From Nyssa sinensis (lineage: Eukaryota > Streptophyta > Magnoliopsida > Cornales > Nyssaceae): a stretch of DNA of 64,000 bases. Shown here one piece after another: positions 36,301 through 47,342 of this stretch. Numbering within the stretch: position 1 is the stretch's first letter; every line of letters begins with the position of its first letter. The translations under genes and the position numbers were made by a program. Location of the stretch: the NCBI GenBank assembly GCA_008638375.1, contig CM018051.1:25621344-25685343 (forward strand), given 5' to 3'. A model generated the notes under the pieces. It did not search any database. It was not told the origin of the DNA and saw only the letters and a list, made by a program, of their open reading frames with translations.

Positions 36301-36802
36301 ATGAAGGAAAAATTTGAATTTTTACCTTCAACAGTGGCAGTCTCTCTTTTGGCTTGGTTCAGGCACGACCTCGGTGGCTGCCTCAGTTCAGTCATGCTTC
36401 AGTTCCCCTCTGTCCTTTGGTGCATTTCCATGTAAACAATAGGCATGCACAAGCTTGTATACACACAAGCCATGGATACACACGTACATGCAGCCCTCTC
36501 TCTCTAACGAGCAAACACACACAGGCAGTTGGTTTCTGATTCCTTTCCTCCCCACCCGAGACACACAAGGCCTCCTTGTGACCCCCTTTGAACCACACTT
36601 ATTAGGTATGAATATATATACACACACCTATACATCTCTAGGTGTATATATATATCAGAGATTCAGTGGGGTTTAGGGCTGATGTGGGCTGAGGGAAACC
36701 ATCATATGGGGTTTGCATGTAATCTCATTGGTCCAATTTGAGGTGGGGCTTGGTTAACTTAGAGATATATACAATTGAGTTGTATAAATATGCACAAAGT
36801 AA

Positions 36803-36869
36803 TGGCAGCCCAGTTGGTAAACTTTTTGAGAAAAATTCATTCCCTCTCAAAGGTCAAGGGTTCAATTCC
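36803..36869 (+). other. tRNA-like segment antisense to solo LTR J
   Basis: TGGCAGCCCAGTTGG (36803-36817) fits an A box and GGTTCAATTCC (36859-36869) a B box. A run CCCCTTTTT follows at about 36885. A TATATA tract lies near 36765. It is on the plus strand while the LTR is on the minus, the same antisense relation as in the other families. Confidence 0.6.
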
Positions 36870-39281
36870 CTTGGCCTCCCATTTGGCCCCTTTTTCACCA
36901 TTTTTGGTTAAGGCCCTGTTTGGCTGCGCATTAATTCAGTTTCTGATGTTTGCCTCATAACTTTCATTCCGTAACTCCTTTTTCGATGCGGTTTGTTCCG
37001 AGAGTTTCATATTTCAGTTATCTACAGTGTCAGAGGTTCCGTGTCATTTATTAGTCATTCAAGATTTTCGTGGCTAATTAATTCGAATTCCGTCAGTGTT
37101 AAATTGACATTATCTCACCTAATTAATGGATAATTAGGTTCGGGTATTATACCCTATTCTCGGACATGTTTTAATTGTTTTATCGGTCTAGTGTGACCAC
37201 CGGGAGATTAAGATTAATTTCCTTAATTATTCCCTGAGCCGGTATTAATTAATAATTAATATTTAATTATTAATTATACAGGATCGGGGTGTTACATTAT
37301 TGACCCGAGTATGGGGTCCTGTCCCGAGTATGGGGACCAGATTTACATGATTGAGCTCAGTGCTATGCACACAGGGGGTAGTCGGGCCCCATAGTTTATA
37401 ACATCCACCAGCTTTGACATCACCATCTATCTATTGAGATTCATAGTGAAATCGTGTTCCAGCTTTGTTCGAGTATTTTCTATTATCTTGTATGTGACAC
37501 TTTGGTCTATAGCTTGTGATGTCATCATTCAGACTAGATGTTCCTTTATTGTGATATTCACTGACGAGTTTTGATTATTGTTATGATATTGACTGGCTAT
37601 CATATCTTTATTATTATTCAGTTCTTTCCAAATCTTGTACACATGACAGAGTAGGGGACTTACTTATTGGGCTTTGTTTAGCTCACCCCCCCTTACCACA
37701 TTTCAGGGATTGACGCAGAGGACGGACAGTAGGAGGCTTGTGGCTATAGGATGGACATTTTGACAAGTATTGGTAATAGTAGTACAGTCTTGTAGAACTC
37801 CCGTGTATTCACGTCCTAGGGACGAGATGATCTATTAGAGATGTTATAGGATGTGTGTTTTTTTTTAATTGCAGAACGATTTGTATTTAGAACAATTCAG
37901 TTAATGTTTTCCGCTATGTTTGCATATGATGATTCATGTGGTTATCTATTTGTACATTGATGTGAATGAACAGGATGATCAGGTCCGATTCGGCCAAAGG
38001 GTCGGGTCGGATGGTTGTGGTCCGCTAATCCGTAGAGGGTGGGTTGCGGGTCGTGACAGTTTATCTTGTATTACCAGTGGAAACAAAAGGTATGAAATGC
38101 TTACAATAGATGCTATTTAAAAAATCAAACATGGCCTCCCTGTAGTTTCATTTAAATACATTTGACACATGACTTCTTCAATAAATGCTTTTATGAGCTT
38201 TCAACAAAATGTTCATGACTTCATAATAAATCTTCAATTACTTGAAATATGCAAATTCAGAATACTTAAAGAGATTTGACATTTTAAACTTAGACATGCT
38301 GAAATATATTTTAAGGAAAACTGTAGTAGAAACCATTCACTGAGTACGTCACGATAGGGTTTATAAGAGTAGAATATTTTAAAACAGAAAACATGTAATA
38401 CTGAATTTGATATTCAAATACTTTAGATATTTTGAACTTAAAACTTCTTCAAATTCATAGAGTTAAATCTCCACTTCAAATACAGGGTTACTCACATCTG
38501 TCCTTTAGGGTTAGTGCCAAAAATGCGCTTTCCCATTTCCTTTGTAGTTCCTAAGAACAATTCATGAATAGTCTCATTAACTTCACATTCACTGCAATAT
38601 CACCTATTGATGCTTCTTAACTTATGCTTAGATTGTATTAAATCCTAAAACGATTATGAACATTTCATAAATTTCATATGTACTTAATTTAACTCGTAAT
38701 CTTAACTTACGACACAATTTAATGTGTTAGGAATTAAATTTCATTTCAATTTATACTCTTCTGGCAGCTCCATTATTTTTAAGTTTGATTTATTTACTTC
38801 ACATGTTTACGCGTCGTGTCTTTCTGTACCTTATTTCAAAATGTGGACCCCACTATTAAGCCCACAACGTCAGAAAGCGTTTCAGTCTATAGTTATATGA
38901 ATTAATGTTATTCATCAAATTTTATATCTCTTTATTATAAGTATCTCTTTTGATCAAATAGAATTTATCATTGAGTCCAGAACGTCGAAGAAAGTCAACT
39001 TAGACCCTCTCGGACTTCCATTTGGCTTTAGGGGCACTAGGGGCAAAATGGTAATTTTACCTCTTTACGTGTCTTTATTTTTTGGGGTCTCGTCTCACAA
39101 AATAGACCTCACCATTGGTTTCAGAATGCCCAAAATAGTTAAAATATACTATTCATATGTTTAATTTGGACATCAGACTATTTCATCATTATTTAATTAA
39201 ATTAATTTTATTTATTTTATTAATATAATTTATGTATAATATATATATTTATTTGTGGGATTTAGTGACACGGGATTGTCA

Positions 39282-39345
39282 TGTCCAAGTGGGTTTGGGG
39301 GAAGGGTTTAGGGTTCTGTGTTGCATGAGGTTAGCTGTTCGATTC
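39282..39345 (+). other. tRNA-like segment antisense to solo LTR D
   Basis: TGTCCAAGTGGG (39282-39293) resembles the A box of Ser/Leu-type tRNAs and CTGTTCGATTC (39335-39345) a B box, with TTTT shortly after and ATATATAT just upstream. D is on the minus strand. Confidence 0.5.
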
Positions 39346-39764
39346 ACAAGGGCTGCGGCCCTTTTATTCTTCTGATTTTTATGAGGCCAAACAACAGACA
39401 ATGCATTAAAACCGGGATAGGCTATCCTATTCTCATACATGTTATTTAATTTGGGCCCAAGACCTTGTAACCAAACAGTCCGTATTCAGGTTTAAAGTTT
39501 AAAACCTTTTAAGTCCAAACGGCGTCGTCCCACTTATGCAGTGGCTTCCCTCCCTTTCCAACACATGTCCGAGTCAACACACCTGATTCAATCGAGTTGG
39601 GCGAGTGGACTCATCGTCTTCTTCCTCAACCAAGGCACTGTTACCCTAATTGCAGAAATCTTCTTCTTCATTTTCGTGAATTTTAGGTCATCTAATCCCT
39701 CTATTTTCAACCCTAAATTGTTTTTGGGACATCAAGGATCATTTTAGCATTCATATTAGGGTTC

Positions 39765-40040
39765 TGTAACACCCTGACCTAGATGTGACTGAAGGGGCTA
39801 TGTAAACCGAGTCGATAAAGCTTCTTATTTAATATTGAATAAAATGGAATGGTTAGAAATTCAATGGCTTTTGAAATACGAATAGTTTTCGGGCAGTGCC
39901 CGAGCGAACTACAAATGGATACCGAAAAATAAAAAGAAAAAAAAAAGAATTGGAATAAAATAGGAATTTAATATGAGAATAATATATGTATATATGGAGG
40001 TAAATAGGTGTAAATATATAGTTATATAAGAGAAGGTGTA

Positions 40041-40078
<38 letters not shown>

Positions 40079-42968
40079 GTAAGATATAAGTTACTTGTAA
40101 CTGAAGAAGAAAAAAGAAATAAAGAAGAGAAGAGGAACGGGTGGGAGTTATGCGCAGCATGAAGGGTCAAGGGGGAGAGAGAGAGAGAGTGAGGGGCGGT
40201 TTCTCTTGTTTTTATATAAACATCCGTGTGGTAGAAGCAGAGGAAGAAGAGAAGAAAAAAAAAAAAAAACAGAGGAACGGTTGGACGCTAGAACAGAGGA
40301 GAAAAGGAAGGAAAAAGAGGAAGAAGGAGGAGGAGATAGGTCAAGGGGCACCTTGCGTGAGTTGAGAAAGAAGTGGAGGAGGAAACGAGCGAAGACCAAT
40401 CGGGTCTGGGCAGTGGATTCGGAAGTGAAAGCAGTGATCGCTCTGTACGCGCGATTGGGTGAGTGTGAGTAATTTTCGGTGTTTAATTCTGTTCAAAGCA
40501 TGAATTATTGTTTGGTATAGATTTTGTGAAGCATGAGAATTTATTTGATTTATGCATGGATATAGTTGGTGTTGGAATTGTTAGAATTGAATCAAAGAAA
40601 ACAAAAAATTAAACAACCGGACAGAATTTCAAACTGGGTGCAACAGTGAAAACGGAGGAGAAAAACTGATCGGGTGGGGCGATTTTGTTGTGATTAATTG
40701 GGCTAGATCATGGGTAATTGATTCTCTTGGGTGTAGGGAAATTTTAGAATCAAATCGGGATTGAAACAGTAGGAGAAAACGGGAAAAAAAACGGAAGGGA
40801 AAGGGGTTACCGGAAAACCGCACAGCCCCTGGTACGCTACTGTTCCGGTTATTTTGGGAGTGCTCCGGCACTCCGATTTGAAATCTGATGGTAGATTTGA
40901 GTTTTCCATGATCTGTAGGTGTGAACCCCACTGAAAAACGTAAGAAAATCCGTCGTCGGCAAGTCGCCGTTGACGGAGAAGACAACCAACACGCTGGAGT
41001 GTTGCTGTGCGGCTGCTGGGTTTTGCGATTTTATTTTGGCCAAACCGGGTCAGGTCTGACCCGACCCACCCATTCAGATGACTGCCCAACACTTGTACTT
41101 CATGGATAAATTTTTAAATTCGAGTTTAGATAGTGTTTGGTTGGAAAGGAGAAGCTATCCAATGGTTGGGTTAAGGAAATGAAAATCAATGAAAAATGTT
41201 AAATGGAAAATTGGTATGGCAGTGAATTGAACCTGTGACCAAAGGAGTAAGGGTGAGAAGCTTAGCCACTGTGGCACCAAGGCACATGTAGTCTGTTTAG
41301 GCTCAAATACGATATGTATTATCTAGATTAATTAATTTAAATAAATGATTTAAATTAATAAATTTTAAATTTAATTTCGACGCCTAAATTAGTAGAACGA
41401 ATAATGAAAACTTACTATTTTGGACCCTCTGAATTTAATAGTGAGGTCCGTTTTAAGAGACAGAGTCCCGAAAAAATAAAATAACCATAGAATGCCAAAA
41501 TGACCAAAATGCCCCTACGTCGAAGGTGAGTCAAACGGACTCCGATTTAGTTAAGTACATAGTGAATTTTTATTAATTCAAACCTACTGGACTCAACGGT
41601 AAAGTCCAAATTATGAAAACAGAACCCAAAAAGTAGAGACACGTAAATGACCATTTTTTCCTTGGGTAAATTTAGTTTAAAATGGGAAACCGTAAAGCAT
41701 AAATTAGTAAAAGAAATATTTAAAGTAGCGAGGCAAAAATTTGATAAATGATGTGAAAGCTGAAACACGTTTATTGATTTATAGGCAAGTCAAAAAGAAA
41801 GGAGAAAGTCACCGGATATTAGGACACTAATAAGGTAAGTGGATTTCTATCTTTTATACGTGGTTTTCCAAGCCACGATCTTTCTATACTGCCAATTTTG
41901 TACTCATGTATTTATACCCACTGTTATTGTTCCCACCATGGATATTGTTCTACCTGGTGGATGTCTATTGGCTGATGGTTCATGGCTTGATTCATTGTGT
42001 TGATGTTATTCACTGTATGCTTATGTTATGATGTTCCATGTTTTGCACACCTCATATGGAATACGATATAATCCTGATTTATGGTAAATGCCGGGTCTTG
42101 TGCTCAGACACATTACCCTTCTGATGCTATCTGATTGACTAGACCTACGGGGTCAATTTATGGGACCTACGGGTCAAACGGACATGTGGCAATGATGGCG
42201 TTTTTACGCAGTGAGTTTTAACGGCATTTTATATGCCTTCATATTAAAGGGGGGTATGCCGGGCCTTAAAAGACCGAGGGTCTGCCAAACCCTGAACAGA
42301 GTAAATGCATCATTTATGTTGACTGTTATGTGATGTTTATTTCATTCACGTGATGTTTCATTTCACTACGAATAGTTCCATGTTAACAGTACCTTTATTC
42401 CTCGATTGAGATCATTCCATTGTGGCAGTACATTTACATCGACTGTGAACGTTGAATGTTTCCGTATTCATGTTATATCACTGTTCTTATTGGGTTATCA
42501 GGCCTTACTGTTCATTGGTCATTGGCACCTTACTGTTGACTGAAATTGTTTTCATGACTGGTTATTATGTTCATCTATGATCCTATATGTTCCACGATTA
42601 CTCTAACCCCGTATTTGAGATAGGCGTTTACTTACTGAGTTTATAGCTCACCCCTTACTAAATTTTTTTCAGGTGAAAATGTTACAGAACCACAGTAGGA
42701 GTTCAGAAGCGTAGGAAGACAATTGAGGAGCGTGATAGTAGTGAACGAAGTCTCTCCCATGTACTCACCACCTAAGAGTGGTTCATGATCAGTTTATTAT
42801 TAGTTTAAGTTTAGTCTTGAACAATAATTGTAATAAAGCTTCTGCATTTTAATGTCATGTTTATATTATTTACTGTTATCATTGGTAAAAGAATGAAAAA
42901 AGTAGGGACGGCCATTGGGCCGGCCCCGCGACACGAGATCCGCATAGGGTGGGTTTCGGGTCGTGATA
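39765..42968 (+). mobile_element. Element E: solo LTR, TSD GGTTC, inside D
   Basis: Starts TGTAACACCCTGACC and ends CGGGTCGTGATA (one change from TGACA), 3204 bp, flanked by GGTTC (39760-39764, 42969-42973). It is collinear with the LTR of C: an AT/AC microsatellite (about 40040-40080), a purine-rich leader, a donor GG|GTGAGT (40458/40459), an antisense tRNA-like segment (41223-41276), a hairpin core (41589-41607) and an acceptor TTTTTTTCAG (ends 42672). No coding region. Confidence 0.92.
41223..41276 (-). other. Antisense tRNA-like segment in solo LTR E
   Basis: Minus strand: A box TGCCACAGTGG (41276-41266) and B box GGTTCAATTCA (41233-41223). Homologous in position to the one in C. Confidence 0.55.
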
Positions 42969-43399
42969 GGTTCAAGCTGAGCTCAAATGCTCGGTCAAGG
43001 GTTTGATACTAAGGCCTGTAACTTGATCGTTCATACTTGTTTTTGGCTCAAGTTCATAGGGTTTCTTCTATTTTGGTCCTATCATCATGGGGTTTAAGTC
43101 TTCATTCTCAAAATCAGGTTTTATAGTGAGTTTATGAGGTTGGGTTTCAAACCTGAAACCTACAACACAAAGTTTTGAGGATTCCTTTGGGTTTCTTGGT
43201 TGAAGCTTGGTGTGTTTAACATGCTTTGGGGGTCTTGTAGAGGTTCCAATAAGCCAAACTTAGTTTGGTCTTGACTGTTTCAGACCTGCACTTATAGAGG
43301 TCCATTCATGGCAGTTTTTCATGGATTTGGTGTTCTAGGACTGTTTTAAAGCCAATTTTTCATGCTCTGTTTAAGTTTATATATCCTAAACATTATTCA

Positions 43400-44060
43400 T
43401 ACATGCACAAAGCTTAAAAAGTTTATATATATATATATATAACTTTTAGAAAGAGGAAACATGATGGGTTTGTAGGTTCACCTCTTTACATGAACTTTTC
43501 CTCTTCTTTCTTCTTCTGATTTCTTCCTCTTGGAGACTTAGAACCTCCTTAGCTTAATTTCTCCCTAAACGTACACTAGTGTAGGTATACATATATATAC
43601 ATGATTTCATGGCCGCCTCTCTCTCTCTTCCTCCCTTCCTTGACTTCCTTTCTGTTCCATTAAATTTCTCTTTTCCATTGCTCAGCTTTTCATTAAATTT
43701 TGGTTGATATTCTGTATTACATATATATATATATATATATAATGTATACACTCTACAACACACAACACACACTTGCACACTTTGGTGTGTGCTGCTGACA
43801 CTCACACACATCCTTCCACAATTCTGCACACACATACATGTTTTTGTATTTATTCATATGTATTTATATATATGTATATATATATGTATATATATATATA
43901 TTTGTTCATATGTATATATATATATATGTATTAATGTATATACATTCGGCTATACACACACAATACACACTTAATGTGTGTATTTGCATGTGTTAATATA
44001 CACAAAATTTATATGCATATTACTATATACTTGTGTCACATAGCATGAATATGTATTGGA
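43400..44060. repeat. AT/CA microsatellite cluster in the promoter-like end of D
   Basis: Several (AT)n and (CA)n runs at 43423-43441, 43720-43745, 43790-43835 and 43860-43935. They sit at the sense 5' end of D before a CT-rich (sense GA-rich) leader near 43500-43640. Comparable runs mark the same place in B (12480-12600), I (61305-61385) and G (62400-62600). Confidence 0.7.
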
Positions 44061-44183
44061 ATATACATATTTGTATATTTCTCGACCCTTGGTCCTTTCT
44101 TGTAGTAAGTTCTAGAATATCGTTTATGTTATTGTAAAACGTGTCATTAGGTTTGGTATTTCGAGTCCGGGCATTACACTAGG

Positions 44184-47100
44184 AAGCTCGAAGTGCAAAA
44201 TCCATTGAACACTGCCATCGACAGACCTCGGAATTGCAGGTCTGAATCGATCTTTATAAAACTTGTTTTTGACCTTTAAAACCTAGAAAAGATCTTACAA
44301 ACGTGCAAAATCATCTAGTCGTGACCTAGTAACACTAACGAAACACTAGAAAATTAGAGTTACAGGTCGTGGGTTTATAACCCAGCTTCATCAATGGAGC
44401 TCTAATCTTGTTTTTAGAACATGGTTTGAATCGCCATGACATGAGGAACGCAACAGACCAAGCCACGCATGAAATGGTATAGAAACAAGCATGCAATAGG
44501 CGATTTACAATCGCCAATATTGGAGATCGAACTAAGTTTTTAGACTGTTTCGAGGCATGTAATAAACATCAAAGAGGATAAGAGACTTAGATGAGTTGAC
44601 TGGGATGGAAATCAGGGTGATTGGATGCACGAAATGTCACGAAATTAAAGAATAAAATTCTCTGCAACTAGGGCTATAGTGACCCTAGCGTTGGGGAAGA
44701 TGAACAGTACAGGTCGGGTCATGGACTAGGTTTTGGGTCGGGCCCCGACCCAATCGCGAAATGGTTTAAAACCCTTTAGTGAAGCTACGTTGTTTCGTTT
44801 AAAGGAATAAAAATATATTAATTAATGGGGCTGATGTCAGTATGACATCAGCGTGATGTAGTAGATCAGGTGAACTAGTTGGTTCAGCACAACTAAGACC
44901 GGTTCACTTAAAAAAATGAAATGAATCCTCCGGTTTATTTTAAATGTTTTTATAAAATTACATTTAGATTCCCAGGAAATTTTAAAATTTCATTTTGACC
45001 CCAACAAGTTCTGAAAATCCTATTTTGGCCCAATCCTTGGGATTTTTATGCAAATACACCCCTGAAAAATAATAAAAAAATAAAATAATTTATTTAATTA
45101 TTTTATTAAATGGGTAAAATGATCATTTTTTAACCTTCGATATTAAATAAGTCAAATGAAGCCCAAATAAAATAAATAAATAGTGTATTTTTACTATTTC
45201 GGGCTTTCTGGATTCAACGGTGGAGTTCGATTTGTGAAATTAAGTCCCGAACAATATAGACACATAAATTATAAATGATTGTACTGCCCCTAATGATACC
45301 TAGGGCTAATTAAACATAAAAGATAGTCCAATTTAATTATGTCAGACATTTTGGACCTAATAATGAGGTCCATTTTATGAACCGAGGTCTTGAAAAATGT
45401 AGCTATACAACTTGTGAAATTACCAAAATGCCCCTGATGCTATTTGAAGTCTAAAAGAAGCCCAAATGGGACGAAATTGATACCGATAAAAGCCCAGATA
45501 CTCGTTAAACTGTACACATGATTAAATGATGAATCGGGGTCAAAATTTCACAAAACGTAAAATGATCAAAATGCCCCTAAGCATGGTAAGTGCAAAGTAG
45601 AGGCCGAATAAAGGCCAATCTGATCTAATAAATTGTCATAAGCATAATTATGAAAATTGAGGGGCTAAATAAGACTCCAGAACAGTCAACGTATAAAATG
45701 AGAAATGATCGATATGTCTCAATGATCAAAAGAAGATACTAAATGAAGTCCAAAAGACTTAAAAATTTATATATACGATATGTGAACTATTCTGAGGACC
45801 ATGATAGGGTCTGGGGCAAGAATGAAAAATTACTATTTTGCCCCTAAGGTTAAATAAGTGCTTAATTGATAAAGGTTGGAGTCCAACTAACTTAGATTAT
45901 AATCTTGATAACAACTAAGGCTAATTAAAGAATGTAATAGCCTCAGATGAAACCCAATGAAAGGGTAATAGGCTATTAGGCTATCTTAGGTAATTCAATA
46001 GATGCCTAAGATGATGAATAAGTCATGAATGGTTAAATTTTGATCTGTTTATGATTGATGATGATTATTCAGGATATACAAGGATCTACCTAAGACAGTA
46101 TCTAGAGAACATCTGTGAATGGAGATAAGCATAAAAGTTTGTGAGTAACTTGGAACTTCTGACTTGGTGATATTTTAACTATCATAGTATTTTCATATCA
46201 TGTACTGTTTCATATATTGTGCTGTTTAAATGCATATACTTAAATGCATACTCTTTGTACTGCATTACACATGGCATGATTTTGTTTTGTCCTGCTCTTC
46301 TATTCTGTCCGGGTCTGTTCTGTTTTGTTATATGGTCTGTTCCGATTCTGTTTTGTTATGTTGTATCTTACTCTTGGGCCCATTCGAAGATTGAGTGGTA
46401 TGGCTTAAGTAGGCCAGAGGCAAACCCAGAGGGTAGAGGCCCCACGAGTGTCCACTCATGGGCAGTTAGGAAAGGCTCATCCACCAAATTGGCATCCTGT
46501 TCTGTTCTGTTTCACTTAATTCTATCCTATTCCATTCTGATCTATGTTACGAGCAAAACCCAGAGGGTAGAGGCCCCTCAAGTGTTCGCTTATGGGCAGT
46601 TGGGAAAGGATCGAACACACTTGATGATTTTCCTATGTTTCTGATTGATATATTGGCATCCTGTTCTATTCTGTTCTAATATGCTATGCTCCGTTCTGTT
46701 TTGATTTGTTTGTTCTATTTAGTTCGGTTCTGTTTTGTTCTGCTTAAACTGTATGTAAAATGGATTTATGAGACTATTATTCCTAAAGTGACTGGACTAT
46801 CCATGCGTTTTATAAGCAAAAAACTAGTTTTGAAACCTATGGCTGGGAACCTCTATTACTCATTGGGCTTGTTAAAGCTCACCCTATTATCCTAACATTT
46901 TCAAGATTTATCTCCATTGGATTAGAAGACACAAAGAAATGAAACTAATAGCCCGGAGGCATCCCAAGCCAGGATTTGATGGCAATGAATTATGGAGTCT
47001 TGAAGTATTATGGGCTGAATCACACTATTCAGGTTCATGGTAATATGTTATTGAATTCATTGATATAGAATAAATGCATTGGGACATGGCTCATGTATAT

Positions 47101-47342
47101 TGATACTCTAGAGATATTTAATGACTGATTATAGACATGCTTTGATGTGTTTGGATGAATTGCATTCCCAAATTAAAAAGGTTTTAATTTTCGCTACTTT
47201 GACCCTACATTTAGAATGCAATTTATTGTAAAGTTCAGAAGTTGCCTTTGGTTGGTCGCATTGTCGGTGGAGAAAATCAGCAAGGTGGCCAACTAACATC
47301 ATGTCCTCGGCATTCGCGTAGGGTGGGTGTCGGGATGTGACA
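44184..47342 (+). mobile_element. Element F: 5'-truncated LTR related to A and J
   Basis: Begins abruptly after the TSD of D inside sequence that aligns with A from about 0.7-0.9 kb into the LTR. It continues through hairpin cores (perfect GGACCT/AGGTCC at 45353-45371), an exon-like block before GTGAGTAAC (46140), the GGGCTT/AAGCTC hairpin (46865-46880) and the end GGGATGTGACA (47342). It is followed by TTGGTAGATAAAAG, possibly a worn PBS. The missing first part was lost before D inserted, if the TSD of D is genuine. No ORF of the LTR-embedded type is seen. Confidence 0.75.
46417..46680 (+). repeat. Two ~135-bp direct repeats in F
   Basis: AACCCAGAGGGTAGAGGCCCC, followed by an AGTGT..CTTATGGGCAGTT..GGAAAGG-type stretch and TTGGCATCCTGTTCT, occurs twice, at about 46420 and 46555. 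It lies in the intron-like zone where other families carry their own arrays. Confidence 0.7.

Larger units (their letters stand above)
31881..37296 (-). mobile_element. Element J: 5.4-kb solo LTR, minus strand, TSD TTATT
   Basis: Termini TGTCACATCCCGAACCCC and GATCGGGGTGTTACA, flanked by TTATT (31876-31880, 37297-37301). The uninterrupted site is seen in the left LTR of C. At 5416 bp it is longer than the other LTRs; part of the extra length is the repeat array at 32560-33330. It has a hairpin array with cores at 34776, 34918 and 35061, an intron-like donor (minus, intron start 36325), a GGGCTT/AAGCTC hairpin (32397-32412) and a tRNA-like segment (36803-36869). The LTR-ORF core is absent. Closest to F and A in its end sequence. 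Confidence 0.92.
23052..38058 (+). mobile_element. Element C: decayed chromovirus lacking gag, TSD GTTTA, with J nested in its right LTR
   Basis: Left LTR 23052-26103, PBS 26107-26118, degraded pol 26405-29545, PPT, right LTR 29589-38058 interrupted by J. TSDs GTTTA (23047-23051 and 38059-38063) match and sit inside D. Once J and its duplication are removed, the right LTR is 3049 bp against 3052 bp on the left. The LTRs differ at scattered sites throughout, so C is older than A. The interior lacks gag and most of the protease. Confidence 0.95.
29589..38058 (+). repeat. Element C right LTR, interrupted by J
   Basis: Segments 29589-31880 and 37302-38058 (plus TSD copy 37297-37301) rebuild one LTR of 3049 bp collinear with 23052-26103. 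It ends CGGGTCGTGACA. Its antisense tRNA-like segment is at 31084-31138. The hairpin core GGACTT has become AGACTT near 31450. Confidence 0.93.
22134..44178 (-). mobile_element. Element D: solo LTR, minus strand, TSD CTAGG, split by C and E
   Basis: LTR termini are TGTCACG (22134) and GGCATTACA (ends 44178), that is TGTAATGCC..CGTGACA on the minus strand. The flanks CTAGG (22129-22133 and 44179-44183) match exactly. Own segments are 22134-23051, 38064-39764 and 42974-44178, 3824 bp in total. No PBS, PPT or coding region touches either end, so it is a solo LTR from recombination. It carries an antisense tRNA-like segment (39282-39345) and one T-arm-like hairpin. The promoter-like end (43400-44060) is rich in AT and CA microsatellites. 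Confidence 0.9.

Noticed and set aside
36803..36869. Functional nuclear tRNA gene
   Set aside because: A and B boxes are present but I could not fold a full cloverleaf with an acceptor stem, and the segments recur only within LTRs.
31881..37296. J as a full-length element with two LTRs
   Set aside because: No second copy of either terminus, no PBS or PPT and no internal duplication; a single long LTR explains it.
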